Counted from the first letter of the stretch, positions 45,790-57,677 are shown. The stretch is 64,000 nt of DNA from Nymphaea colorata (GCF_008831285.2 NC_045139.1:10504704-10568703), one strand, 5' to 3'. Made by a program: numbers and translations. The notes: generated by a model from the letters alone, not told the origin.

Positions 45790-47409
45790 GCCCCCCTCAA
45801 GTTGTGCATGAGATTTGATCATGCATAACTTGTTCTTCAATTCCCAGAAGTATTGTCCTATGAGTCCTTTGGTGAAGAGGTCAGCTACTTGTTCACTAGT
45901 GGGTACATAAGTAGGCAAGATCTCAGCTTCTTCAACCTTCTGACGGATGAAGTGTTGATTAATCTCTATGTGTATGGTGCGATTATGTAGAATGGGGTTG
46001 AAGACAATTTTTATCGCACTTTGGTTGTCACATAGTAACGATGACTGAACAATAGGAAGGCTGAGTTCTCCAAGCAAATGGCGTAACCATGACGCTTCAG
46101 CTGTCCCAGCAGCCATCGTTCTATATTCTGCCTCAGTGTTAGATCGAGCAACCGCGCGCTGTTTCTTACTGCTCCAACAAATGAGATTAGAATCAAGAAA
46201 AAGACAGAAACCTGAAACTGATCGTCGGTCATCGGGATCTCCTACCCAGTCTGCATCGGTATAGGTAAAAATGCGATGTCCAAGCATAACATTGGTGCAT
46301 CTTGTGTAGACTACTCCATCTCCAAGAGTAGTTTTGAGATACCGTAAGATTCGCTTAGTGGCATCTATATGTCCTTCCATGGGTGCATGCATAAATTGAG
46401 ATATCTGATTTACAGCATATACTATGTCTGGGCATATAAAAGTGAGGTATTGTAACATACCAACAATGTTGCGATAAAATGTAGGATTAAGATATGCAGC
46501 AGTTCTATCAGAGGCAGTCAACTTTGTGTTGAGAACACTATGAGTAGTTATGGGTTTGCAATTAATCATGTCTGCCTTGTCCAAAATATCAAGAGTATAC
46601 TTGTGCTGCGTAAGAGTCAATCTATCATCTGTCCTGTCAAGTTCAACACCCAAGAAGTACCGTAATTCGTCGAGATCCTTCATCTTAAATTCTTGCTTCA
46701 AGATATCTTTAACATAAGATATATGTGAAGAAGAATTTCTAGTGATAACAATATCATCAATATAGATAAGTAACCAAGTGGTAGTTTCTCCGGTATGGTA
46801 GATAAATAAAGAGTGATCGAGAGAGCTTCGGAGAAAACCAACTTGTTGTATATGATGAGAAAACCGATCGAACCATGACCTAGAAGTCTGCTTCAACCCA
46901 TATAGAGACTTGTGTAACTTACATACCCATTTTTTAGGATCATGTGTAGCATAGCCGAGAGGTTGCTCCATGTATACTTCTTCATTTAGAATCCCATGAA
47001 AGAATGCATTTTTGACATCCAATTGATGAAGAGTCCATCCATATGAGACTGCAAGAGAAATAATTATGCGGATCGTTCCCATCTTGATGACCAGACTAAA
47101 TGTTTCATCATAATCTTCCCCGTATTGCTGAGTGATGCCTCGCGCCACAAGGCGAGCTTTATATCGATCAATGCTACAATCAAGCATATATTTCAGTTTG
47201 TAAACTCATTTGGAGCCCACAACATTCTTACCACCTGGACGAGGAACAATTTGCCAAGTCTGACACTCATTCAAGGCTGTCATTTCCTCATTCATAGCTC
47301 CAACACAACATTTTTCCTTACTCGCATGTTGATAACATTTTGGTTCCACCTTTTTGCTGACTTCTGTCATAAAAAACTGAAAATCCAAGGAAAAATTGTT
47401 ATAGCTCAC
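45784..47409 (-). pseudogene. Copia-D reverse transcriptase and RNase H (one stop)
   Basis: The RT frame starts near 47409 with MNEEMTALNECQTW and meets one TGA at 47206-47208, where Trp is expected. It then runs open for 467 codons (45784-47187). Motifs: [25 protein letters not shown] active site, then RNase H (YTDADWVGDPDDR, NTEAEYRTM, CDNQSAIKI, NRTIHIEINQHFIRQ). It reaches its normal end just inside the LTR. Apart from the single stop this domain looks complete. Confidence 0.92.
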
Positions 47410-48946
47410 TCATCTATCAATAGGATGTCGTATGCGTTGTGATTTGCATGGAGCTGCGGTAGGGATTGACCGCTGAGAATACACCAGGCCTGAGAAGCGG
47501 TTATCTATAGGTGGATCATTGGGCTGAGATGATGAAGGCAGGCTGTCCAAGAAAGTGGTGCTGTCCAAGGAACTATTGACAAATTTTTTGGGCTCATAAA
47601 CAGCTTGCTTTCTCTGTTCAGGAAACATTTCTGCCTCTTGTCTTAAAATTTCAGTATGTAACCAAGTATCATATACCTCATTTTTATCATTGAGTGTCAC
47701 AGAATGCGCCTTTGGATCCTGTAACCAGCTTTCATCAAAAACAACATGGTGTGAAATATGCACATGCCCAGTTTTAGGATTGTAACATCTGTAGCCCTTG
47801 TAATTTTCTACATACCCCATAAATATGCACAAAACAGCACGATCTTGAAATTTGTTTCTTAAGGAAACATCAATATGCACGTAGCACACACATCCAAAAA
47901 CACGCAATTCCTCATAATGTGGTTGTTCCTGATGTAATAGAAAGAATGGTGATTTCTTATCAAGCAAAGCCAATGGCAGCCGGTTTATAACATGGACAGC
48001 CGTATGAAAGGTCTCGGTCCACAATGTCATAGGTAAATCTGTGTCATGCATCATGTTGAGTGCACTTTCAATGATATGCCTATGTTTCCTTTCAGCAATT
48101 CCGTTTTGCTGAGGTGTATGCGGGCATGAGATTTGTCTAGTGATCTCATGATTTAGTAAGTACTCAGTAAATTCGTTTGAAATAAATTCACCACCACCAT
48201 CACATTGAAAATGCACAATATCACTGGAGTATTTATTGCGAACCAAGGCATGAACTTGAGTGAACAAGCGAAAAACTTCTGATTTGTGTTTCATTAAATG
48301 GATCCAAGTATATCGGGAATATGAATCAATAAAAATGACATAGTATCGACTCCCGGAAGAAGAAGGAATTGGAGCGGGCCCCCAAACATCAGAATATATG
48401 GTGTCAAAAACCTTTAAAGCTCTTTTATTGATTAATTGAAATGGAAGGGCATGGGCTCTTACATATGTGATAACTCGAGCACATGTTGGACTCACTAACT
48501 GAACTCAGACTGGACTTATCTAAGAGTCTGTCTGCAATAAGACTTTGAACAAAAGATTGACTGCAATGAGCTAATCGACCGTGCCAAATAGACGGCTTAT
48601 TATACTCTGCGACATTGACTTCACTATGACTTGGAAAAGATGAATCTGAAAGGTAAGGTTTTGACATCTTTGGAGCGTCTTCAAGGACATACATATCTCC
48701 TTTGCGAGTGCCCTCAGCGAATGACTTCTTGGTTCGAGCATCCTTGACATAAATAGAAGATGGTGTGAATTCAACAGATGAATGAGTATCATCAATAAGT
48801 TTGGACACAGAGATAATATTTTTCTTGACATTTGAAACAACAAGGACATTCTTTAATGGTATGGAAGAACGACCCATAGATATTTGTGCATTTCCAATGT
48901 GTGATATTGTGTGATATTGTGTGATGGGAACCATCTCCCGTGACAA
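47410..48946 (-). pseudogene. Copia-D protease end, pre-integrase and integrase
   Basis: Two frames: 48425-48946 (GAG-pre-integrase, IWHGRLAHCS) and 47410-48495 (integrase). They are separated by a frameshift near 48480. The integrase core has the Asp in IYSDVWGPAP, the Asp in FQCDGGGEF and the Glu in PQQNGIAERKHRH, so the catalytic triad is retained. A TGA at 47410-47412 ends the frame. Confidence 0.9.
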
Positions 48947-50117
48947 CTGAGCCTTGATCTAAATAAGGGAAAACACTAGAGAGATTACCTGTGTCACCAG
49001 TAACATGGGCTGCTGCTCCAGAGTCCACATTCCATTCTCCTTGCTCATTTTGTTTCAAGTGGAGTTTAGACAGGGGTGTCATTAAAAGTTGTTGCACGTC
49101 TGCTGAAATATTTGATGTCGCATTTGAGGTGGATGATGATGAAGCTGACCCTGCTGCTGCCTTGTTCTCACGTCTGATCTGGCTATTTTTGTTCTGAGGG
49201 TTGTGCCAACATTCTGATTTTACATGCCCCCTTTTGTTGCAATAGAAGCAAGTAGGAACCCTTCTAGGCGTGGTAGATGTAGTGTTCATGTCTGGTGGTG
49301 TTGGGACAATACCTCTTCCCATTCCTGCCTGAGGAGTCCAAGGACGGGTGCAATTCCCTTGCATTGCGTGTGTCCCTGTAATCAGTACATTGTGGCTGCT
49401 GGAAGGAATCAAGTTTTGTCGTTGTACACGACTAGCTTCGTGCTGAAATAATTTGGCCTTCAGATCTTCAAAGGATGGGAGGACAAGTAGAACTTCCAAA
49501 GCTGTGCAAAATATGTCAAAATCTGTTCCCAGTCCACTTAAAGCTTGTTGCACCTTGTCCTTGTCGCTGACTGGATGTCCAATGACAGCAAGCTGGTCGC
49601 TTACATTTTTTATTTCATTCAAATATTCTAAAATTGTACGCGTCCCGCACTTGATGTCCTGAAACTGCCTATTTAATTGTAGAAATCGTGCTTCTGATAC
49701 TTGAGAGTACGTCGTGGCAAGCATAGACCACAACTCTAGGGCTGTTAAATCATCATCAACGCCTTCCAATACTTCCTCTGACAGAGTAGAAGTAATGTAG
49801 GCAACAAGAGACTGGTCGTGAGCCAGCGAAACTTCATACTCAGGGTTGTTTTCAATAAGGGTTTCATACTCAAATCTGATCTCAGTCCTAGCTGAAGTCC
49901 CAGCAGCTTGATCTGCCACTACAGTCCTCTTCACTTCACAGTCGATGCACTGTGGAGGCGCTGGGGTGGTGTCATCGATATGTCCATAGAGTCGATGGCT
50001 CTTAATAAATGGGACTATTTGACGTTTCCAAGTCAAATAGTTGTTGTGATTCAGTTTTTGGGAGATTAGTTGGGAGAGAAAACTAGAGGATAAGAGAGAG
50101 GAGTTTCGCTGGTCCAT
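48792..50117 (-). pseudogene. Copia-D gag and protease start
   Basis: From ATG 50117 the frame encodes a copia-type Gag (NYLTWKRQIVPFI, then the UBN2 region), a zinc knuckle CFYCNKRGHVKSEC near 49210-49255, and the protease start WNVDSGAAAHVTG. The frame is lost at about 48895-48925, where a 10-bp unit (ACAATATCAC) is tandemly repeated. It resumes in another frame downstream. Confidence 0.9.
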
Positions 50118-50456
50118 GGCTGAATAATGAGAGCAGAAATCAAAGAGGAATAATGGAACGGGTTAGGTATTTTGTATAATGGTTTGGTTTGGAGTTTGGA
50201 CAGGATTATGACAAAGGAGATTAGGATTATGTGATGTAGAAATTAAATGGAACAGAATTAGAGTAAAAGATGTAGAATTTGGGTAGAACAGAAATAACTA
50301 GCGCAAATGACACAAAGGTAGAATTTAGGGCAAGTACTGGAATTAGGGCAAATCACGCCTAAAATAGGATTTAGGGCAAATACTAGAATTAGGGCAAATC
50401 ACGCCGGGACTGAATCCACTTACCGGAGGATGATGCTCAACCTGACTCTGATACCA

Positions 50457-50732
50457 TGTAAGATTTTTCAGAAATTTGTCTCTCCAACCGGAAACAAGAG
50501 TGATTGAGTAGAGAAGGTAGAAGCCGATGAAAGAGAATGTGCAGTTAGCGTGAATAACAGCCCTGCAATCCTTAATCACTATTATTAAGATAACCTAATC
50601 AAATTACAACAGTTTGTACAAAAATATGTAAAAAATTATAAGTATGCCACTGCCTAGTATATTTGGGCGTGTGGATATAAAAGAATTGGATCGGGTCTGG
50701 ACAAAAGAAATCCTGGGCGCACAAACTTAACA
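50457..50732 (-). repeat. Copia-D 5' LTR (276 bp)
   Basis: On the minus strand it starts TGTTAAGTTTGTGCG and ends TCTTACA next to the primer site. Confidence 0.93.
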
Positions 50733-50737
50733 CTCCC

Positions 50738-51533
50738 TTGCCCTTTGGGCCTGTGCTCATTACCAAGCGGCAATGGCAGAAGAGAAATTGGCTCTGCACA
50801 CACGAATCCTTGATTTCCAGCAGCATTGCAGCGAAGAACCAACAGTGTACAGAAACTGTTTTAGGTTCGTCTACACAACAGGAAAAGGCATGACATAAAC
50901 TTGCTATAAGTGGCGTGAAGAAAAAAGTAGAGTGTTCCTTAGTATGTGAAAGCAAACTGTCATATCAACTAATATCTAGATATAATTCATAAAATAAACT
51001 AGCCCGATGGCCCATTCATGGAAAAAGTGACATAAACAAAACTCAATTACAGTCATCAAGAAGCATGCTAATTTGTCATAATAAAGCACTATGATTCCTA
51101 TGTATGAGCAGTATATTAGGCAGCTGACCACATCAAGCAACAGGTCCCCCGAGTACAAAAAGTGGATGTCATATGAAGATGGAAAAAGACATAGCAAAAG
51201 TGAATTTCCATAATCTTAGTAGATGGCGAATGTGTCATCTAAAGTGCAAAACTTTGCAGATGAATAGAAGGTAATTCAGAACACAAATTTATGAAGCTGA
51301 CATGAAAGAAAACAGAACCTGATGAAAGAAGAGAAGAATCAATTGAGCAGCCATAATCTGGGGCCCAAACGATCAAAGACTAATCTGAACAGATATAGAA
51401 AGAAGACTTTCCACAGCTGCAATGGAAATTAGGATTCAACATATGGTAAAAAATGAAAGTGTGCTCTGCAGCCAACGTTATTGTTGAAACAGTATAATTC
51501 ATCAAACAGAAATCATGTTTACCTTTGCCCTCG
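50738..51533. other. intergenic, no gene recognised
   Basis: It follows Copia-D and may begin with the continuation of the LTR fragment at 45269-45511. Otherwise only short frames are present. Confidence 0.4.
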
Positions 51534-51960
51534 TTAAAACAAAAGTCCCTTTGCCGAGCATCGTTGAAGCATTTGTGTGCATGCCATCCACTCCATTGTC
51601 GCTAACATGCTCTTCTTCTTATATTCAACAGCAATGTGTCTTGGATCCCCCTGAATCTTGCTCAATTGAGCACAAATGCCTTCGTCGGCCGATCGATCAT
51701 CTGAGCGCAACACGAGCTTGAAGTGATTTCCGTCGCAGAGGTGCATAGTCATTGCGGCCCCATTCGCCGTCCATTGCTCCTCCTGCTTGGTGAACGCCCA
51801 GCGGACTACTCCAGCAGCATGGTCCCAGAAGTAGGAGGAGCCCTCTTTCCGATCACCGGACGCCAACCTCAAATCCAGAGCGTCTGCGAGATACAATACC
51901 TCCTCGACGGGCTCGTCGGATTGAGCATCATCTCCGGGACATCGTCTGGCTTCTACTGGT
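51534..51960 (-). CDS. unrecognised open frame, possible exon or gene fragment
   Basis: A minus-strand frame of about 130-140 codons, GC-richer than its surroundings. It is open from just after a TGA near 51960 to a TAA at 51534. It has no ATG at the start, so it may be an exon or a fragment. The translation looks protein-like and not random: an acidic stretch DEPVEEV, then YFWDHAAGVVRWAF, a MHLCDGNHFKLVLRSDD segment, and a C-terminal MEWMACTQML. I do not recognise the family and see no retroelement motifs. Upstream (51960-52090, minus strand) similar base composition continues with broken frames, which could mean a pseudogene or a nearby exon. The last codons run into a possible splice-donor region. 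Confidence 0.4.
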
Positions 51961-52950
51961 CTTCAAACCGGGCCTCTTCTTTCTGACGGCAAGGCAGGCT
52001 GATGAAAATGGTGGTAGGCAGGCACTTGGAAGATGCTGGTGGCGATGGTGAGCGAGCTCCGTTTCCACTCCACGAGAAGGGGGAAAATGATATGGCTCAG
52101 AGGGTCTTATATGAATGGGCTATAAAACCGGAAGCGGGAAAATCGACCGCGCTCAGGAGTCGTTTTTCGGCTGAGCGAAAGGCACTGCCCGGGAAGGAGG
52201 CCACCCATTCTCTCTGCGTCCGGTTCTGTTCGTTGAGGGGCTTTCCCCAAATTTTTGAAAAAATTAACATAGAAATTAAATAAAAATCGTTTATCTCGTA
52301 TAAATTTTTTGAAAATTAAGTTTTAGTCTACCTTAAATTTTTTGAACCATAATTGAGCCACATGTTCCACTACTTAAAAGTGTAAAAGTTGAACATTTGC
52401 AAGACTCGAAGTAAAGACCTTCCTTCTTCTAAAATTCCTATCCCAACCGCCTACCCCATACTACTCATTGAGGCCTCAATAGTTATTTAGGTGCGATTGC
52501 TTAATCATGAATTTTAACAAGAAAAAGCAAAGCTAAGCCAACACGTGGGTTCCATGTGTTGGCCACGATGTATCGTTAAGGGGGCACATTTGATGTAGTG
52601 ACGAAAATTGTGCTAGTAATACTGGAGCAACAGTAGCGCATCCATTGCATACTAATGGTTCTTGGCATATATTTAGACCAATGGTTTTTATCACTGGTAT
52701 AATCTCTACAATAGCGAAGAACAGAGATGAAACGAAGTTAAGGTGGGCATCCGGACGGGGGGTGTCTGGTGGGATCGCACCGTAGGCCATCTTGGCCGCT
52801 CGAAGGTAGGCACGTAACAGTGTCCGTCGGGCTTTCAGGTCGAGCCTTAAAGAAATCGGACCAGGCCGCTAAAATGGGCCTCAGACCGGCCCAAGCCCGG
52901 CTCGAAACTGGGTTAGCCCGGCCCTATGTTGACCCTAGATAGGCTGCAGC
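51961..52950. other. no gene recognised
   Basis: 52000-52220 is GC-rich with short frames on both strands, possibly the 5' part of the unrecognised gene on the minus strand. 52850-52930 is rich in GGCCC-type repeats. Nothing else can be supported. Confidence 0.4.
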
Positions 52951-53122
52951 AGGACAGGGAAAGGAAAATAGAAACTCTAAGAGAAAAGAGTTGTAAGGGG
53001 AACTCTGTTTCAGCTCCCTCTATTATTTCCTTAATGAGGACAGGGAAAGGAAAATACAAACTCTAAGAGAAAAGAGTTGTAAGGGGAACTCTGTTTCAGC
53101 TCCCTCTATTATTTCCTTAATG
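52951..53122. repeat. 86-bp tandem duplication
   Basis: Two adjacent units start at 52951 and 53037 (AGGACAGGGAAAGGAAAATA...). They differ at one visible position (ATAGAAAC versus ATACAAAC). The near-identity points to a recent duplication. Confidence 0.93.
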
Positions 53123-54060
53123 AGAATTGAATACAGTCTCTCGAACCTTCCGAAAAGATCCTCATGCCTCTAATCCTCTAAATTTTTCATCATAACATAC
53201 AAGATTGACATAGCAAATATGAACGTAGGTTTGATTTGACAACGTGGTAATTCATTTACGATAACTTTTTTTATGCGTATATGTTATATTATCAATTTAT
53301 CATAGTTTCAAAGGCTATCTATCTCATGTTCCAACCTTCTTTTCTTCAGATTATGAGATTTTGCTAGTGCCTTTGATCTAGAAAACAAGGACTCTTGAAG
53401 CAATAAATGGGGTTCTAATAATGCAGAACATGGAATTGATATTCAAATTTGCAGTGTTTCCTATAGTTTAAAAGTCTATAGTGAATCAAGAGATACAAGA
53501 ATATGCATTTTGTTTCACATTTCTTTAAAAAATATTCATTTTCAGGTTTTTTTATGACTTTTCTCATAAATATCGTGATATATATATATATATATATATA
53601 GTAAATTGTACTTTTTAAGGAAAAGCAAACTGAATTATATATATATATTAGTGAAAACGAATTCAACCAGTCTAATTTTGATATTTGTTTTTATAATTTT
53701 CTTTATATTCCCATTTTCTACCCATGTCTTTTCCATTTCTCTATTTTCTTTCTCACAACCTTAAGATTGGTAGATTTAGCAACGAATGAGACTGTGACAG
53801 ACTTGAAAATCTAATTTTTTGCTTGGAATCTGATTTTACTTATATATATATATTCATTTATTTCAAAATTCATCATTGTAGTATAATCTTCGGGTTCGGA
53901 TCTGCTCTGACCCGATCGTTGAACAAGGAAACGCGCCACCACCATTCTCACGGCTTCGGCCCGCAAACTGTTTCATGGGAGGTCATGCGGGCTGTACACG
54001 TGTCTACGTGGGTTTGGCCGACTTGTTTTTTAAACTCAAAACCTTTTTCTAGACGGCTCT
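53123..54060. other. intergenic, upstream of TAF8
   Basis: AT-rich, with TA microsatellites at 53579-53601 and 53638-53649. No gene is evident. The last 150 bp are GC-richer and would contain the TAF8 promoter. I see no clear TATA box other than weak TATATG at 54078. Confidence 0.45.
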
Positions 54061-54079
54061 TCCAGTTCCTGTTTCCTAT

Positions 54080-54115
54080 ATGAGGCGCTGCCCCTGTCCT
54101 TACCATTCCCTCTAG
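54080..54115 (+). promoter_or_regulatory. short uORF upstream of TAF8
   Basis: An ATG at 54080 opens 11 codons and ends in TAG at 54113, 60 bp before the TAF8 start. It could reduce translation of TAF8 if it lies in the leader. Confidence 0.45.
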
Positions 54116-54144
54116 GGTTTAGAGGATGGTTTAACGTCTCCTCC

Positions 54145-54369
54145 ATGAGACCTCTGCGATTCCGACCCTTCCCATATGAACGGCCAAGAGGCGGAAAGGA
54201 GGAGATGCTTCCCGCCCACGCAGCCGTTGTCGACTTCCTCCTTCGCCTCAGCCATCGCCCGAGTTGCAGTGGCGCAAATCTGTCAGGGCGTGGGCTTCCG
54301 ATCGGCGGAGCTCTCTGTCCTCGATTCTCTCTCCTGCATCGCCACCACCTACATGCGGCACCTCGGTAG
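54145..54369 (+). promoter_or_regulatory. overlapping uORF of 74 codons in TAF8 leader
   Basis: An ATG at 54145 (context CTCCATGAG) starts a +1-frame ORF that overlaps the first 190 bp of TAF8. If the transcript starts upstream of it, it would compete with the main start. Coding value of its own is doubtful. Confidence 0.4.
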
Positions 54370-54937
54370 GTCCGCACGCCATGGCGCTGAATCCTCCGGC
54401 CGGACGGAGTGCAACCTCCTCGACGTCGTCCGCGCCCTAGAAGAACTCGCCTCTTCTCACGGATTCGACGGTGCGTCCGATATCAACCGCCCGCTAGCAA
54501 GATCGGGCGCCCTCTCGGAGATCATCCAGTTTGCTGCGGTTTCGGATGAGATCCCCTTCGCGAAGCGGATACCTCCGCAGTGTGATCCGGAAGGAGCGGG
54601 GTCATCGAGTTTTCTGCAGTTGGGGGAAAAACCGCCATTTGCGCATGTTCCTTCATGGTTGCCCGCGTTTCCAGAGGAGTTTAGGAGTAAGAAAGGGAGA
54701 AAAACTCCTGAAGTGACAGTCGAGGATCTCTCCGGCCTTGCGGTTAGTGTTACCAAGAAAAGGGTGGAATCTGAGTTCCGTCGGAACTTCCTGCCGCTTG
54801 AGAGGCCGATCGTCAGGTTCGAGTTTGGGATATGCGAGAAACCTTTAGATGAGTGTCTAGATAGTGTTGATGGTAAGCAAAGAAACTCTTGGCTGGATAG
54901 GATTTTGGAGAGGAGGGTGAAGGAACGGTTGGATTGA
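54176..54937 (+). CDS. TAF8: TFIID subunit 8 (TAF8)-like protein, 253 aa
   Basis: A nuclear general transcription factor subunit. TAF8 pairs with TAF10 through a histone fold in TFIID, which recruits RNA polymerase II to core promoters. Residues about 25-97 form the histone-fold (bromodomain-associated) domain, with AIARVAVAQICQGVGF and GRTECNLLDVVRALEEL. A TAF8 C-terminal signature with FLQLGE and PSWLPAFPE lies at about 146-167. The single intact exon ends in a Lys/Arg-rich tail. At 253 residues it is shorter than the plant TAF8 proteins I recall (about 350), mainly at the C-terminus. Start chosen: the ATG before a short polar N-terminus; two upstream ATGs precede it. The coding region is GC-rich against its flanks. 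This is the only apparently intact host gene in the window. Confidence 0.85.
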   Translation: MNGQEAERRRCFPPTQPLSTSSFASAIARVAVAQICQGVGFRSAELSVLDSLSCIATTYMRHLGRSARHGAESSGRTECNLLDVVRALEELASSHGFDGASDINRPLARSGALSEIIQFAAVSDEIPFAKRIPPQCDPEGAGSSSFLQLGEKPPFAHVPSWLPAFPEEFRSKKGRKTPEVTVEDLSGLAVSVTKKRVESEFRRNFLPLERPIVRFEFGICEKPLDECLDSVDGKQRNSWLDRILERRVKERLD

Positions 54938-56711
54938 AGTTGTGGAAGGGGTGTCATAGTATTGCGAACTGAACAGCTTCAAATGGAAATCATGGTATGC
55001 TTACTATTGTTCCCATTTCGGAAAAATATTGTTTCTTTTTTTTCTTTTCAGTGGTTCAACGTTTTATTACAATTCTGTCAAGTGTTTGGATCGCCACACC
55101 CGTGAAGTTGGTTGTTTCTACCTTTGTGTTTCTTAGCGTTAAAAATTATGAATGTCGAAATAGAATGCAAATGAAACAGCCATGGATATAAGGCGATCTT
55201 CTCTTGTGCAGGTTATTCTGCTAAATGGCAAGAAGTTGGCCATGAGGATCTCTTTGTAAAGGTGATAATGAGTATCTACCATGTCTACGATCCCGCACTA
55301 AAATGTAGATAAGCTTGTTAACAAGGATAGGATGTAAAATAGTCTTTTTTTAATTTATGATTTATGAATCGTCAGAGTTTCTGCCCATATATTATAATGG
55401 TGAAGAAGAAAAGGAGATTGGGTGTGTATTCTTTATTTTAATGGTGGAGTAGTAATGAATGGTTGAAGTCTTTAAGCTTTTTCATTTGTAAACCTTGTTT
55501 TTCCAACGAAAAAACGATGCGGTTCAATTTGACTGTACATGTTGTGGTCGAAGTAGATGTTTTTATTGTTCTCTTGTCCAGTGCATCTAATAGGGATCTT
55601 TATGAGCTTGAAGATTTCATTTCATATGCAATGAAATTTGATTGATCTTGACGGACATGTATTGGTGTAACCTAAGTCCTTACTGTACATAGCTTTATTA
55701 TATTAATTGATTATAAGCTCATGAATTTGTGTCCGTTGTTCTTGTTTATAGAAACACATATATCGCCTATTACAAGCTATAAGTATATGTCCAATATGGA
55801 CATGGGCTTCAATTTCCATCAACAATGCTTTGGAGTAATTAGGTGTGCCGGTATGTTTGTTAGAAATTATGCTATTCCTATCACTTCTAGGAGCCTCAAC
55901 CGGTTTTTTGCTATATCAGATGATCAAAATTAGATTTCCTTATCTTGTAAGGCATGATAAGCTTTTGATTCATTGCTGCAATTATTTACTTTTGTTGTTC
56001 ATCATCAACCTAAGTTCATTAGTTCTGTATCTATGTCAAGTTCACCCATGAATGGAAGTCAAAGTTGTGTATGTAATCAATTGTTTATGTTTTCCATGAT
56101 GACAACATTGATTTTGACAATTACGATAGAAGTCATAGGCATGGTGGTTTTGTGTTCAAAGTTCAAATGTACGGAATGGAGGGAATAGTTCTTTGAAGGA
56201 GCTTGGATGAATGAAATATATTCAAGCAGTATAAATTGATGAACTTTTATAAGATTAATGCTGACTAATTAGGTTTTTTTATACTAATATCATTGAAGTT
56301 GGAAGGTTATTCAAGGAAAACCTAAATGTATTAACAAAGTTCATATATATTCCATTATAAGTTCAGTATATTAACAAAGTTCTTCATAAACAAATCCTTA
56401 GATATGTGTATTTGAAAAGTTTTCTTTCATTTAACTTTTTGGTATGTGCATATGATGGTATACACTTGATCTCTGAACTTCAGGTAAGTTCACTTGTTGA
56501 CAAGATTATGAATTGCTGATGCACATTGATTTTTTTTCACTTTTTTTATTTTTAAAAGTAATTTTGCATATCTTTGTTTTTCTATTTATATTAACTGCGA
56601 GGGTGATACGTTTCTCAACCTTTTGTTTGAGGTCAAGTGTCAGTAATCTATTCTTATCAGTTTTAACTTTGAGGGTGTTTTGTGGTAGGACTATAGGAAT
56701 AGATTTTGGGA
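54938..56711. other. TAF8 3' flank and intergenic
   Basis: AT-rich sequence after the TAF8 stop. It contains the 3' UTR, but no clear polyadenylation site can be fixed by eye. Only short frames are seen. Confidence 0.4.
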
Positions 56712-57296
56712 CTATGTCACATGGGTGCTTCTAAATGGCTGTCACACCTATGTTGCACATGTGTCGACTTTGGTGTTGGTGCTGGTGCTTCTCTGACACA
56801 ACACATCCGATTTGATCAGTCGAACTAAGCCAAAACTGACCATTTTAAACGTGCACCAGTGTCACAAATATTGTTCTTGATTTTTTAATGGCGAGATTTT
56901 TCTCGGGTTTTTAACGGCAAAATTGTTCTTTGGGAAAATCTCAGGAAAAAATCAAAAATTTTTAAAAAATAAAAAAATTAGGTATAAATGAAATAAATGA
57001 GAAACTAATTGGAAAACATAAATAAAACCATATAAAAGTGATAAAAGGAATGTTTTAATAATATTGATTAAAATAATTGAGTTTAAGTTTATATTTGAAT
57101 CCATGATAATATCAATGCTAAAACATAGAAAAATAAAAAAATTGCAAAAAAAACACAAAAAAAAGTGTGATAAATATTTTTTTCCCATTTTTTAAAATAT
57201 CGTGATTTCCTGTTTTTTTTTCTTATTTTTGATGTTGATATCGCGATATTTTTGAAAATATTGCGATGTCTGTGACACTGATGCGCAGTGTGTATA

Positions 57297-57340
57297 CTAC
57301 CGTCACATAGGTACGGGTACCAGTGCGGGTACGGGTACAG
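57297..57340 (+). repeat. left subterminal copy of hAT end motif
   Basis: CGTCACATAGGTACGGGTAC followed by GTGCGGGTACGGGTAC. It mirrors 63358-63443 in inverted orientation (reading inward there: CTATGTAACACGGGTACTGC and GGTATGATACCAGTATGGGT). Confidence 0.7.
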
Positions 57341-57532
57341 ATCACTTTCAAAAAACTTGGGTGTTGGGATACGGCCGTACACACACACACACATATATAT
57401 ATATATTATATAAAAAAATTACAAACAAAATAATATATTCATAAATCATATTCATGATCCAAAATTTATAGATACTATCATACTACTAAACAAAGTATGG
57501 AAGTAATTAACATACAAAATATATTATTTTTC

Positions 57533-57677
57533 TTAATTCTCCTCATTTGCATCATCAAGAATAGAAGGAACAACAGGTTCTGTAAGTTCCATATTAAGAG
57601 CATGCAAATCATGTTCTCCTTCAAGTTTCACGCCAATGTCTTCTGGATTAACATCCCAATGCTTAGATGATCCTGAA
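57533..57677 (-). pseudogene. hAT transposase last exon
   Basis: An acidic C-terminal exon (HWDVNPEDIGVKLEGEHDL, ILDDANEEN) ending in TAA at 57533-57535. It is typical of the acidic tail after the dimerisation domain in plant hAT transposases. Confidence 0.75.

Larger units (their letters stand above)
45512..50732 (-). mobile_element. Copia-D, full-length Ty1/Copia
   Basis: A minus-strand Copia with LTRs at 45512-45789 and 50457-50732 and a perfect target duplication CTCCC (45507-45511, 50733-50737). By eye the LTRs differ at about two dozen positions plus a small indel (about 8-9%), so the insertion is old. Even so, the RT-RNase H part has a 467-codon open frame. The primer site (complement of GACTCTGATACCA, 50444-50456) and polypurine tract (45790-45800) are visible. 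Confidence 0.95.

Noticed and set aside
52927-53197. Possible solo LTR TGTTGACCC...CATAACA around the 86-bp tandem repeat
   Set aside because: The flanking pentamers CCCTA and TACAA do not match and no partner LTR is seen, so the boundaries are not supported.
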